From Streptomyces olivochromogenes (GTDB lineage Bacteria > Actinomycetota > Actinomycetes > Streptomycetales > Streptomycetaceae), in assembly GCF_021538895.1 (NCBI RefSeq), contig NZ_JADDRL010000084.1, positions 1-42,185 on the forward strand: 42,185 nucleotides of DNA, read 5' to 3'. The position numbers were made by a program, and so were the translations under genes. The notes under the pieces are model-generated. The model was not told the origin of the DNA, did no database searches, and was given only the letters and a program-made list of their open reading frames with translations. This document shows positions 16,775 through 25,624 of this stretch, piece after piece (the stretch's first letter is position 1; each line of letters begins with the position of its first letter).

Positions 16775-19695
16775 GCCGTCGGCTCCGGTGTGATCAGGCC
16801 CTCGCGATAGGCGACCGCGACCGCCTCCGTGCGGCTCGCGGCGCCCAGCTTGGCGAGGATGTTGGAGACGTGCACACTCGCCGTCTTGCCGGTGATGAAC
16901 AGCTCCTCACCGATCTGGCGGTTGCTGCGGCCGCGGGCGAGGAGCCGCAGCACGTCCTGCTCACGGGCGGTGAGCGGAGAAGTGCGCTCCCCGCCGGACG
17001 GGGTGTCCGCGAGGCGGCCGCGACGTATCAGGGCGTCGACCCGCTCCAGGAGTGGCGCCGCGCCCAGCCGGGTGGCCGTCTCCCGGGCCTCGCGCGCCCG
17101 GACGGCCGCCTCGGCCCGCCGGTCGGCCGCCAGCAGGGCCTCGGCCAACCGCACCCGGCAGCGCGCCCGTTCGTACACGTCGCCGTCCTCGAACGCGGCG
17201 ACCGCCTTCTCCCAGAGCGCCACGTCCGGCCCTACGACGGCCCACGCCCACTCCGCCTCGGCACGGGCCAGCCAGGCCCGGCCCTCGGGACCCTGCGCAC
17301 CGCCGTCCTCACCCCGCTCGGCCGTCCCCCGCGCCCGCTCCACCAGTTCCGTCGCGGTGTCCGTCCAGCGGCGAAGGCCCGCCTCGTCGCCGGCCCGGCG
17401 CAGTTCGGCGGCCCGGACGGCGACGGCGGCCAGACACAGCGCGGCCAGCCGGACCGTCACGTCGGGACGCCGCCCCGAGTCGTCGCTGAGGGCCTTGACC
17501 GTCGCGCGCATCCGTTCCACCGCCGCCTCCGGGTCCCCGCGCAGGGCGGCCGCGTCGGTGAGCACGATCCCGGCGACGAGCGTGCCCATCCAGTCGAAGG
17601 GCCCCTCCAGCAGCGCGCGGGCCCGCTCGACGGCCCGCAGGTCGCCGCGCGCCAGCGCCACGTACAGAGCCGGTCCGAGCGCGTACCCGCCCGCCGTCTC
17701 GGCGTCCGCGTCCGCCGTGCGCACGCACTCGTCCCACCGGCCCAGCATGTACAGCGCCAGCAGCTGGAGATAGCGCATCTCCCGCGGATACGGCGAGGAC
17801 AGCAGCCCGGCGCGGCGGGCCCGCTCCAGCCCCTCGTCCAGCCACGGCAGACAGTCCTGGAGATCGCCGGACTCGAAACAGCCAATGGCGAGGTTGAACA
17901 GCGCGCGCATCTCCACCGGCGCGTTCCCCGCGCCACGGGCCAGCTCCCGGGCCTGCCGCAGGCGTTCGCGGCCCTCCCGGGAACCGCGGCCCGCGCCTTC
18001 GAGCCCGGTCAGGGAGACCAGCAGATCGGCCTCGGCGTCGGTGACCCGCAACTCCCGTGCCACGGCCAGGGCCTGACGGGCCAGGCGCAGCGCCGTCCCG
18101 GTCTCGCCGACGTGACGCGCCGCCAGGACATGCGTGGCCGCAGCCCACAGCCACGTCCGTGACGGCGGCTCCTGCGGGATCATCGCCAGGGCCTCGCTGC
18201 TGTACGCGTACGCCGCCGTCAGACTGTCGACGGTCAGCAGGTTTCCCGCCAGGGTGTAGCGGATGCGCGCGGCGAGTTCGGAGTCCGCGTCGTGGCCGGC
18301 CCCGGCGAGCGCGGCACGCGTCAGGGACACCGCCCGGTGCGGGTCCCCGGCGTGCGCGGCGGCCGCCGAGGCGCGCAGCGTCAGCGTCACCCGGTCGAGC
18401 CCCTCGCCCGCCGGCCGGGCGGCCGCCGCCACCGACGACCACAGGTCGAGCGCGGTCTCCAGGTGCCGCAGCTCCTCGGCGGGCGCGCCCACCCGCTCGG
18501 CGTGATCGGCGGCCTCCAGGGAGGCGGCGAGCGCCTCGGGCAGGTCGTGGCTCTCACGGTAGTGGTGCGCCCGTTCGGCCGCGCTCTCCGCGCTCGGGCC
18601 GCGGGCGGCGAGCAGCCGGGCGAACGCGCCGTGCAGCCGGGACCGCTCCCCGGGCAGCAGATCGGCGTACACCGCCTCGCGCGCGAGGGCGTGCCGGAAG
18701 GAGTACGTGTCTGCGTCCCCGGGGACGAGCAGCTGCCGTCCGACCGCCTCGCGCAGCGCCGACTCCAGCTCGTCCTCGGGGAGTCCGACCGCCTCCCGCA
18801 GCAGCTCGTGCCCGACCCGCCGCCCGGCGACGGCGGCGGTGCGCAGCACCTGCTGGGCCGTGTCGGACAGTTGCTCGACCCGGATGAGGAGCACGTCGGC
18901 CAGCCCGCTGGGCATCCCGGCGGCGCCCATGTCGGTGGCCGCGACCAGCTCCTCCGCGTAGAAGGCGTTGCCCTCGGCGCGCTCCACGATCCGGCGGACG
19001 GTGGTCTCCGGCAGCGGGCGGTCCCGCAGGGCCCGGACCAGCCGGGTCACGTCGTGGTCGGGCAGCGGCCGCAGCTCCAGGCGCTCGACGGCGGGCAGCC
19101 GGACCAGTTCGGCCAGCAGGGGCCGCAGGGGGTGGCGGCGGTGCAGGTCGTCCGCGCGGTACGAGGCGAACACGGCCAGGCGCCGGGCGGGGCCGCCGCG
19201 GCTGAGCAGGAATCTGAGCAGGTCCCGGGAGGACTGGTCGGCCCAGTGGATGTCCTCCAGGACGACGAGCAGCGGTGCCAGGTCCGCGAGGTCGGCCAGC
19301 AGCCCGGCCACGCCCTCGAACAGCCGCAGCCGGCCGTCGGCGTCCCGGGCGGTGTCCGTCCCGGCGCCCAGCAGCCGGTCCACCACCGGATGCGCGGCGA
19401 GCGCGGCGGCGAACCGCTCGTCGGCGGCGAGCGCCCCGAGGATCTCGGTGAACGGCAGATACGGCAGGCCGACGTCACCGAGGTCGACGCAGTGCCCGGT
19501 GACCACGGTCGTGCCGGACGCGACCGCCCGTTCGACGGCCTCGTCCAGCACCCGGGTCTTGCCGACCCCCGCGTCCCCGGCGACGAGCACGGCCCGCGCC
19601 TCGCCGTGATGGGCACGCTCCAGCACGTCGGCCAGCCGGGAGAGCTCCCCGTCCCGGCCGATCAGCGGTGGCGTGATGAAGGCGGTCTGCGACAC
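16771..19695 (-). CDS. LAL-type (large ATP-binding) LuxR-family transcriptional regulator
   Basis: This 974-residue regulator has an N-terminal STAND/AAA ATPase with Walker A GDAGVGKT (40-47) and Walker B LLVVLEDIHWAD (about 142-153). A long helical TPR-like middle probably senses a ligand or partner. The last 70 residues form a LuxR helix-turn-helix (LTAREQDVLRLLARGRSNRQIGEELFITGKTASVHV). LAL proteins often activate sugar-use or antibiotic genes. Control of the neighbouring glycosidase operon is possible but unproven, because it converges on it. The start is GTG with a G-rich site directly upstream. It lies 52 bases downstream of the zinc-finger gene on the same strand. Confidence 0.92.
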   Translation of the reverse strand: MSQTAFITPPLIGRDGELSRLADVLERAHHGEARAVLVAGDAGVGKTRVLDEAVERAVASGTTVVTGHCVDLGDVGLPYLPFTEILGALAADERFAAALAAHPVVDRLLGAGTDTARDADGRLRLFEGVAGLLADLADLAPLLVVLEDIHWADQSSRDLLRFLLSRGGPARRLAVFASYRADDLHRRHPLRPLLAELVRLPAVERLELRPLPDHDVTRLVRALRDRPLPETTVRRIVERAEGNAFYAEELVAATDMGAAGMPSGLADVLLIRVEQLSDTAQQVLRTAAVAGRRVGHELLREAVGLPEDELESALREAVGRQLLVPGDADTYSFRHALAREAVYADLLPGERSRLHGAFARLLAARGPSAESAAERAHHYRESHDLPEALAASLEAADHAERVGAPAEELRHLETALDLWSSVAAAARPAGEGLDRVTLTLRASAAAAHAGDPHRAVSLTRAALAGAGHDADSELAARIRYTLAGNLLTVDSLTAAYAYSSEALAMIPQEPPSRTWLWAAATHVLAARHVGETGTALRLARQALAVARELRVTDAEADLLVSLTGLEGAGRGSREGRERLRQARELARGAGNAPVEMRALFNLAIGCFESGDLQDCLPWLDEGLERARRAGLLSSPYPREMRYLQLLALYMLGRWDECVRTADADAETAGGYALGPALYVALARGDLRAVERARALLEGPFDWMGTLVAGIVLTDAAALRGDPEAAVERMRATVKALSDDSGRRPDVTVRLAALCLAAVAVRAAELRRAGDEAGLRRWTDTATELVERARGTAERGEDGGAQGPEGRAWLARAEAEWAWAVVGPDVALWEKAVAAFEDGDVYERARCRVRLAEALLAADRRAEAAVRAREARETATRLGAAPLLERVDALIRRGRLADTPSGGERTSPLTAREQDVLRLLARGRSNRQIGEELFITGKTASVHVSNILAKLGAASRTEAVAVAYREGLITPEPTA

Positions 19696-19747
19696 GCCCC
19701 CATCCTGGCACGAGCCACCGACAACGTGATCGGCGGCCGGGCGGCGT

Positions 19748-20098
19748 TCAGCGCAGCGTCTCCGCCCAGTTCACCGGCACCCGTCCCGCCGGTCCCGGGG
19801 TGGGCTGGTCCGCCGGGTGGCAGTCCGGGGCGGCCAGTTCCGGCCCGTTGTCGAACAACTCGTTGGTCTCGTAGTTCCAGAACCACTGCTCACCCGGTTC
19901 GAAGCTGCGGATGAACGGGTGGCCCGTCTCCCGGTAGTGGGCGGTGGCGTGCTTGGCGGGGGAGTCGTCGCAGCAGCCGATGTGCCCGCACTGCGCGCAG
20001 CGCCGCAGATGGAACCACCAGCCGCCGGCCGCGTCGCACTCCGGACAGCCGGTACCACTCGGCGGGACGCTGGGGTCGATGCCGGCCTCGCTGCTCAT
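19748..20098 (-). CDS. UBP-type zinc-finger protein
   Basis: This 116-residue protein is essentially one ZnF-UBP domain. Candidate zinc ligands are C18, C21, C34, C37, C42 or C43, H50, H54 and H60, within the pattern C..C...W.HLR.C..CG..GCC....KHA.AH...TGHP. An aromatic segment EQWFWNYETNELFDN follows. In eukaryotes this fold binds the C-terminal Gly-Gly of ubiquitin. Bacterial members are not understood; a Gly-Gly-ended partner such as Pup or a sulfur carrier is speculation. The ATG overlaps the histidine kinase stop as ATGA, so it is the third gene of a coupled operon. It may be a redox- or zinc-responsive accessory to the kinase. Confidence 0.88.
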   Translation of the reverse strand: MSSEAGIDPSVPPSGTGCPECDAAGGWWFHLRRCAQCGHIGCCDDSPAKHATAHYRETGHPFIRSFEPGEQWFWNYETNELFDNGPELAAPDCHPADQPTPGPAGRVPVNWAETLR

Positions 20099-21543
20099 AC
20101 TGCCTCCTCGGATGCTTCCGCGGTCAGGGGGAGCAGGACCTGGAAGCGGGTGTCGCCGGGCACCGACTCGACCTTCAGGCTGCCGTGGTGCTTGTTGACG
20201 ACGATCCGCCAGGAGATGTCCAGGCCCAGCCCGGTGCCCTGGCCCACCGGTTTGGTCGTGAAGAAGGGGTCGAAGATGCGGTCCCGGATCTCCGGCGCGA
20301 CGCCCGGCCCGGTGTCGCGGAACTCGACCAGGACCCGCTCGTGGTCCAGGGCGGTCCGCACCGTCAACGTGCCGTCCCCGTCGGTGCTCCGCATGGCCGC
20401 GACCGCGTTGTCGATGAGGTTCGTCCACACCTGGTTGAGCTCCGCCGGGTAGGCCGGGACCGCCGGGAGCGTGCGGTCGTAGTCCTTGACGACGTGGATG
20501 CGCTGCCCGATCTTGCCGGACAGCATCAGCAGCGTGCTGTCGAGGAGTTCGTGCACGTCCACCACCCGGTAGGGCGCCCGGTCCAGCTGCGAGTACTGCT
20601 TGGCCGCGTCGACCAGGTGCGAGATGCGGGTGGTGGAGTCCTCGATCTCGTTCATCAACAGCTCGGTCTCGACGGTGTAGTTGAGCCAGCCGACGGCCCC
20701 CGGCAGGATCTCCTCGTCCACCGCCGCCGCGACCTGCTCCAGCCAGTCGATGTCGAGACCTGCCTGCACGAAGGTCGGCGCGAGCTGCCAGCCGTGGTCC
20801 ATGCCGTGGTCCTCGAACCAGTCGGTGAGGGCGTCCTCACGGTCCGAGGCCTCCAGCGGACTGAGCGCGGGTGCCTTGGCGACCCGCTCGGCCGTGCGCT
20901 CCTGGATCTCCATGAGCTGCGCCAACACCTCGCGCGAGAACGGCCCTTCGGCGATGACGGCCAGCTTGCGCCGCATCTTGGCGACCCGTTCGCGCAGCGT
21001 CGAGGTGGCCCGTACGGCCGCCGCGGCGGGGTTGTTGAGCTCATGGGTGAGACCGGCCGACAACGAGCCGAGCGCCAGCAGGCGTTCCCGCTGCCCGATC
21101 GCGGCCTGGGTGCTCTTGACGCCGAAGAAGAGCCCCTCCAGCAGGTGGACCGCCATGGGGAACCACTCCTGCATGATGTCCGCGAACGTGTCCGCGGGCA
21201 GCACGAAGAAGCGGGTCGGCACGGTGACCCGCATGGAGTTGTTGTAGACCTGCAGCACCCGGTCACCGAGATAGGCCTGCATGGCTCCCGCGTACACCCC
21301 GGGCTGGGAGGTCCGGCTGACCTCCACGTCGTCGCCGCCGACCCGGCGCGAGAGCACCACGGTGCCCTCGACCATCACGAAGAAGCAGGTGGCCGGATCA
21401 CCCTCGGTGTACACCGGCCCGGGCTCGAACAGCTCGACCCGCCCCGCACCGCACAGGCGGCCCTTCTGCTGCGGGCTCAGCTTCTCGAACAGGAACAGCG
21501 AGCCGATCTCCTGCGGGCTGCACGGCACCAACCGCCCGCTCAT
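20095..21543 (-). CDS. Soluble histidine kinase with N-terminal cyclic-nucleotide-binding-like domain
   Basis: Of 482 residues, about 8-130 form a CRP-type beta-barrel (FEPGPVYTEGDPATCFFVMVEGTVVLSRR). The usual phosphate-binding GE and Arg of cAMP receptors are not seen. The phospho-acceptor is H167 in LSAGLTHELNNP, and a long helical insertion follows. The ATPase has its N box in QVWTNLIDNAVAAM, G1 DTGPGV, F box DPFFTTK and G2 GQGTGLGLDI. There is no transmembrane segment, so it senses a cytoplasmic signal. The ATG overlaps the upstream gene's stop as ATGA, which makes the response regulator-flavoprotein fusion its obvious partner. The cue is unknown; a redox or nucleotide ligand fits the neighbours. 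Confidence 0.92.
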   Translation of the reverse strand: MSGRLVPCSPQEIGSLFLFEKLSPQQKGRLCGAGRVELFEPGPVYTEGDPATCFFVMVEGTVVLSRRVGGDDVEVSRTSQPGVYAGAMQAYLGDRVLQVYNNSMRVTVPTRFFVLPADTFADIMQEWFPMAVHLLEGLFFGVKSTQAAIGQRERLLALGSLSAGLTHELNNPAAAAVRATSTLRERVAKMRRKLAVIAEGPFSREVLAQLMEIQERTAERVAKAPALSPLEASDREDALTDWFEDHGMDHGWQLAPTFVQAGLDIDWLEQVAAAVDEEILPGAVGWLNYTVETELLMNEIEDSTTRISHLVDAAKQYSQLDRAPYRVVDVHELLDSTLLMLSGKIGQRIHVVKDYDRTLPAVPAYPAELNQVWTNLIDNAVAAMRSTDGDGTLTVRTALDHERVLVEFRDTGPGVAPEIRDRIFDPFFTTKPVGQGTGLGLDISWRIVVNKHHGSLKVESVPGDTRFQVLLPLTAEASEEAV

Positions 21544-23216
21544 GACTGCTCCAGGTAACGGTGGACGAGCATCACGGCCATGGCTCCCTCTCCGACGGCG
21601 GACGCGACACGCTTGGCGGACTCGGCGCGCGCGTCGCCCGCCACGAACACGCCGGGAATGCTGGTCTCCAGGTGGTACGGCGGCCGGTCCAGCTCCCAGC
21701 TCACCGGCGGCCGCCCGTCCGCGCTGAGGTCGGGCCCGGCGAGGATGAACCCGCGCTCGTCGCGCAGCACCGTCTCGCCCAGCCAGTCGGTGAGCGGGGC
21801 CGCGCCGATGAACACGAACATCCACTGCGCGTCGACGCGTTCGCTCTCGCCGGACACCGCGTGGCGCAGCGTCAGCTGCTCCAGGTGTTCGCCGCCGTGC
21901 GCCGCTTCGACGACCGTGTGGGCCCGCACCGAGATGTTGGGCGACTCGTTGATCTGCTGGATCAGGTAGTACGACATCGACACCGACAGGTCCGCCCCGC
22001 GCACCAGCAGCGTCACGGACTTGGCGGTCCGGGACAGGTACATCGCCGCCTGGCCCGCCGAGTTGGCGCCGCCCACGATGTACACGTCGTGTCCCCGGCA
22101 GGCGTTCGCCTCGGTCAGCGCGGAGCCGTAGAACACCCCGCACCCGGTCAGGTCGTGGCAGCCGTCGGCCTCCAACTGCCGGTACTGCACACCGGTCGCC
22201 AGGATCACGCTGTGCGCCGCCACCGCCGACCCGTCCGCGAACCGCACGACCCGTGCCGCGCCGTTCACCTCCAGGCCGACGACCTCGCGCGTGGTGAGGA
22301 TCTCGGCGCCGAACCGGGTCGCCTGCCGACGGGCCCGCTCGGCGAGCTGTGCACCCGAGACACCGTCGGGGAAGCCCAGGTAGTTCTCGATCCGGGAACT
22401 CTGCCCGGCCTGCCCGCCGGTCGCCGAGCGCTCCACCAGGACGGTCCGCAGACCCTCCGAGGCGCCGTACACCGCCGCGCCGAGCCCGGCCGGGCCGCCG
22501 CCGATGACGACGAGGTCGTAGAACTCGGCGGTGGGCGTCGTCGCCAGGCCCACCCGCGCGGCCAGTTCGGGGGCCTCCGGCTCGATCAGGGTCGTGCCGT
22601 CCGGGGTGATCACCAGCGGCAGCCGCTGACCGTCCTGCTCGGCGGCGGACAGCAGCCGCTGCCCCTCCGGCTCCTCGACCGAGTACCAGCGGTAGGGCAC
22701 CTGGTTGCGGGCGAGGAACTCACGCACGTCCGAGGAGCGCGCCGACCAGCGGTGTCCGACCACCTTGGTGCTGGGCACCGGCCGGTAGTCGCTGCACCGC
22801 CACGCCTCCAGCAGGTCGTCCACCACCGGATAGAGCTTCTCCTCCGGCGGGTCCCACGGCTTGAGCAGATAGTGGTCGAGATCGATGACGTTGATCGCGT
22901 CGATGGCCGCGTTCGTGTCCGCGTACGCGGTCAGCAGCACCCGCCGCGCACCGGGGTACACGTCCAGGGCCTGTTCCAGGAATTCGATGCCGTTCATCTG
23001 CGGCATGCGGTAGTCGGCCAGGATCACGGCCACGAGGTCGCCGCGCAGCTTCAGCTCGCGCAGCGCCTCCAGCGCGGACTCGCCGGACTCCGCGCGCACG
23101 ATCCGGTACGACTCGCCGTAGCGCCGCCTGAGGTCGCGGGCGACGGCACGGGAGACTCCCGGGTCGTCGTCCACGGTCAAGATGACGGTCCGCGCTGCGT
23201 CGGCGGCCTGTGCCAT
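21540..23216 (-). CDS. Response regulator fused to a thioredoxin-reductase-like flavoprotein
   Basis: In 558 residues there are three parts. The receiver (about 9-130) has acidic D16-D18, phospho-acceptor D68 in LADYRMP, T96 and K119. A glutaredoxin/thioredoxin-fold-like segment (about 150-225, VREFLARNQVPYRWYSVEE) has no cysteine pair. The rest is a two-domain FAD/NAD(P)H reductase: GGGPAGLGAAVYGASEG, then VYIVGGANSAGQAAMYLSR, ending GVFVAGDARAES. Where thioredoxin reductase has CATC, this protein reads FYGSALT, so it cannot be a classical reductase. It may be a flavin enzyme switched by phosphorylation. The ATG has GGGAG upstream, and the stop overlaps the kinase start. Confidence 0.92.
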   Translation of the reverse strand: MAQAADAARTVILTVDDDPGVSRAVARDLRRRYGESYRIVRAESGESALEALRELKLRGDLVAVILADYRMPQMNGIEFLEQALDVYPGARRVLLTAYADTNAAIDAINVIDLDHYLLKPWDPPEEKLYPVVDDLLEAWRCSDYRPVPSTKVVGHRWSARSSDVREFLARNQVPYRWYSVEEPEGQRLLSAAEQDGQRLPLVITPDGTTLIEPEAPELAARVGLATTPTAEFYDLVVIGGGPAGLGAAVYGASEGLRTVLVERSATGGQAGQSSRIENYLGFPDGVSGAQLAERARRQATRFGAEILTTREVVGLEVNGAARVVRFADGSAVAAHSVILATGVQYRQLEADGCHDLTGCGVFYGSALTEANACRGHDVYIVGGANSAGQAAMYLSRTAKSVTLLVRGADLSVSMSYYLIQQINESPNISVRAHTVVEAAHGGEHLEQLTLRHAVSGESERVDAQWMFVFIGAAPLTDWLGETVLRDERGFILAGPDLSADGRPPVSWELDRPPYHLETSIPGVFVAGDARAESAKRVASAVGEGAMAVMLVHRYLEQS

Positions 23217-23484
23217 ACGTCTCCCACCCCGAGCGGTCGATTCACGGGACGGTGTCGCCGTCGTCACCGCACCGGTTCCCGCCCATCGTATGTTCGATCG
23301 ACCGGGTTCGCTCCGGTGAGCCGGGGACGGTGCGCGCAGAGGCAAGATCCCGGCGGACGGTGCACGGGCGGGCACCGTTCCCGGCGCCCGCGCGGCGACG
23401 ATCTTCCTCGGCCCCCGCGGCACCGGGCACCGCGGCGTGGTGAAGACTGGGCCCGCGGACAGGCGACGACGAGGAGGGCCGCAC

Positions 23485-24357
23485 ATGGCACGCCCGATCA
23501 CGGTGGGGGTCGACGGTACGGAGGAGAGCCTCGCGGCACTGGCGTGGGCGGGGCGGGAGGCCGTCCGCAGAGGGCTGCCGCTGCGTGTGGTGCACGCCTG
23601 GCGCTTCCACGCGTACGAGACGGCCCCCGCCGCGGACCGCGACACGCAGCACCAGTGGGTGTCGGACGGGCTGACGGAGGCCGTGCGGACGGTCACCGAG
23701 CGCCACCCGGTGCTGGTGGTGTCCCTCGACGTCGTCGAGGGACATGCCGCACAGACACTGGCCGGCGCGGCGGCCGACGCGGAGATGCTGGTGCTCGGTT
23801 CGCGCGGGCACGGGGCCGTCGTCGGATTCCTGCTGGGCTCGGTCGGACAGCATGTGATCGCCGAGGCCACCCGGCCGGTGGTGCTGGTGCGGGCCGGGGA
23901 CCGGCCGTCCGCGGAGGCCGGCGGGCGCGAGGTGGTCGTGGGCCAGCAGGGCGGCCCCGAGGACAGCGCCGCCGCGCTGCGCTTCGCGTTCGAGACGGCG
24001 GCGGCCCGCCGCGCCACGGTCCGGGCCGTGCGGGCCTGGACCCTGCCGCCCGTCTTCGCCTACAGCCCCGCCTCGCTGAAGCTCCTCGACGACGCCGGCG
24101 GCCTGGAGCCGTTCGAGAAGACGGCCCTCGCCGAGGCGCTGAGGCCGTGGCGGGAGCGCTTCCCCGACGTGCCCGTCGCCGAGCAGGTGGAGATGGGCAG
24201 CGCGAGCCAGGTGCTGCTGTCGGTGGCCGAGCGGGCCCAGCTGATGGTCGTGGGCCGCCGCGCGCACCACACGGCGGTCGGCGCCCGGATCGGCTCGGTC
24301 GCGCACGGGATGCTGCACCACGCGGCCTGCCCGGTGGCCGTGGTCCCGCACGACTGA
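23485..24357 (+). CDS. Tandem universal stress protein (UspA x2)
   Basis: This 290-residue cytoplasmic protein has two UspA domains. The first (1 to about 140) keeps the ATP-binding pattern G-2x-G-9x-G-S in GSRGHGAVVGFLLGSVG and ends PVVLVR. The second (about 150-290) is more divergent (GRRAHHTAVGARIGSVAHG, ending PVAVVPHD). Such proteins accumulate under stress or low oxygen. The ATG at 23485 has GAGGAGGG 6 nt upstream; an earlier in-frame GTG at 23437 lacks homology. It is divergent from the response regulator-flavoprotein across 268 bases, which suggests shared control. No convincing DosR-type box was found there. Confidence 0.9.
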   Translation: MARPITVGVDGTEESLAALAWAGREAVRRGLPLRVVHAWRFHAYETAPAADRDTQHQWVSDGLTEAVRTVTERHPVLVVSLDVVEGHAAQTLAGAAADAEMLVLGSRGHGAVVGFLLGSVGQHVIAEATRPVVLVRAGDRPSAEAGGREVVVGQQGGPEDSAAALRFAFETAAARRATVRAVRAWTLPPVFAYSPASLKLLDDAGGLEPFEKTALAEALRPWRERFPDVPVAEQVEMGSASQVLLSVAERAQLMVVGRRAHHTAVGARIGSVAHGMLHHAACPVAVVPHD

Positions 24358-24358
24358 C

Positions 24359-25594
24359 CTACTCGGGCGCGGTCGGCTCCAAGGTCGTCCGCGCCCGGGG
24401 CAGGACCTGGGCGATGTAGGCCTCGACCGCCGTGTCGAGGCCGATGTCGTGCTGGGCGCGCTCGGACAGGTACCAGCGGTGTTCGAGCAGCTCGTGGTAG
24501 ATCTCGGCGGGGTCCATGGAGCCGCGCAGGTCGTGCGGCACGGCGCGCACGGTCGGCCGGAACACGTCCCGGACCCAGCGGTGGGCCAGCACCTCGGGGC
24601 GGGCCGCGAGGGGGTCGCCGGGCGCGTAGTCGTCCTGGGTGGCCATCCAGGACTCCAGGTCGTTCAGCAGCCGCCGGGCCTGGTTCTCCTCGGTGTCCAG
24701 GCCGGTCAGGCGCAGCAACTGGCGCTGGTGGTGGCCCGCGTCGACGACCTTCGGCACGAAGGTGACCGTGTCGCCGCCCGAGGACCGCTCGATCTGCATC
24801 TCGGCGACGTCGAAACCGAGTTCGTTGAGCCGCCGTATCCGGCGCTCGATGTAGTGGTACTTGCCCGCCGGATAGACGGAGGTGCGGGTCAGCTCCTGCC
24901 ACAGCCCCTGGTACCGGGCGCAGATCTCGGTGCCGAACTCGATCGGGTCGACCGAGGGGTGCAGCGCGCCCGACGCCTCCAGGTCCAGCAGTTCGCCGCT
25001 GATGTTCACGCGCGCGAGGTCGAGGTCGTACTCCCGCTGCCCGGGGCTGAGCCGTGGGTGGAGGTCGCCGGTCTCCGCGTCCACCAGGTAGGCGGCGTAC
25101 GCGCCCGCGTCCCGCCGGAACAGCGTGTTGGACAGCGAGCAGTCGCCCCACGCGAACCCGGCCAGATGCAGCCGCACCAGCAGGACCGCCAGGGCGTCCA
25201 TCAGGCGGTGCATGGTCGCCGGGCGCATGGTCGTCTCGAACATCGAGCGGTACGGCATCGAGCCGCCCAGATGCCGTGTGACCAGCACGGACTCCAGCGG
25301 GGCACCCGCGCCGTCGGTCCGCCCGGTGAGCACGGCCAGCGGGTCCACGGCCGGGATGCCGAGCCGGTCCAGGTCGCGCAGCAGCTCGTACTCGCGCAGC
25401 GCGGGCCGCTCCGCGAGTTCCTTGACGGCGATGACCTCGCTGCCGGCGCGGGCGTAGCGCACCACGTGCCGGGAGATGCCGCGGGGGAGCGGCACGAGGT
25501 ACTCCTCGGGCCACTCCTCCAGGGGCACGTCCCAGGGCAGTTCGAGCAGGAGCGCGGGATGCTCCGGGTTGGTGGCGCTGATCTGCAAGGCCAT
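24359..25594 (-). CDS. DUF4032 family protein with kinase-like catalytic residues
   Basis: This 411-residue protein matches the DUF4032 architecture, an aminoglycoside/lipopolysaccharide-kinase-like fold followed by a C-terminal domain. Kinase-like residues are in place: K58 in VIAVKEL, D151 and N156 in GDCSLSN, and D172 in VDAETGD. It may therefore be an active small-molecule or protein kinase, but the family's substrate is unknown. There is no signal or membrane segment. It is the last gene of a minus-strand group with MBL (30 bases upstream) and AlkB. Its stop codon is one base from that of the convergent universal stress gene. Confidence 0.85.
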   Translation of the reverse strand: MALQISATNPEHPALLLELPWDVPLEEWPEEYLVPLPRGISRHVVRYARAGSEVIAVKELAERPALREYELLRDLDRLGIPAVDPLAVLTGRTDGAGAPLESVLVTRHLGGSMPYRSMFETTMRPATMHRLMDALAVLLVRLHLAGFAWGDCSLSNTLFRRDAGAYAAYLVDAETGDLHPRLSPGQREYDLDLARVNISGELLDLEASGALHPSVDPIEFGTEICARYQGLWQELTRTSVYPAGKYHYIERRIRRLNELGFDVAEMQIERSSGGDTVTFVPKVVDAGHHQRQLLRLTGLDTEENQARRLLNDLESWMATQDDYAPGDPLAARPEVLAHRWVRDVFRPTVRAVPHDLRGSMDPAEIYHELLEHRWYLSERAQHDIGLDTAVEAYIAQVLPRARTTLEPTAPE

Positions 25595-25624
25595 GGGACG
25601 AACCCTAAGGCCGGTTCCCGGGGT

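Noticed and set aside
23217..23484. Possible DosR-type box between the flavoprotein fusion and the universal stress gene
   Set aside because: GGGAC-like pieces are present but none forms the required palindrome; no site can be supported.
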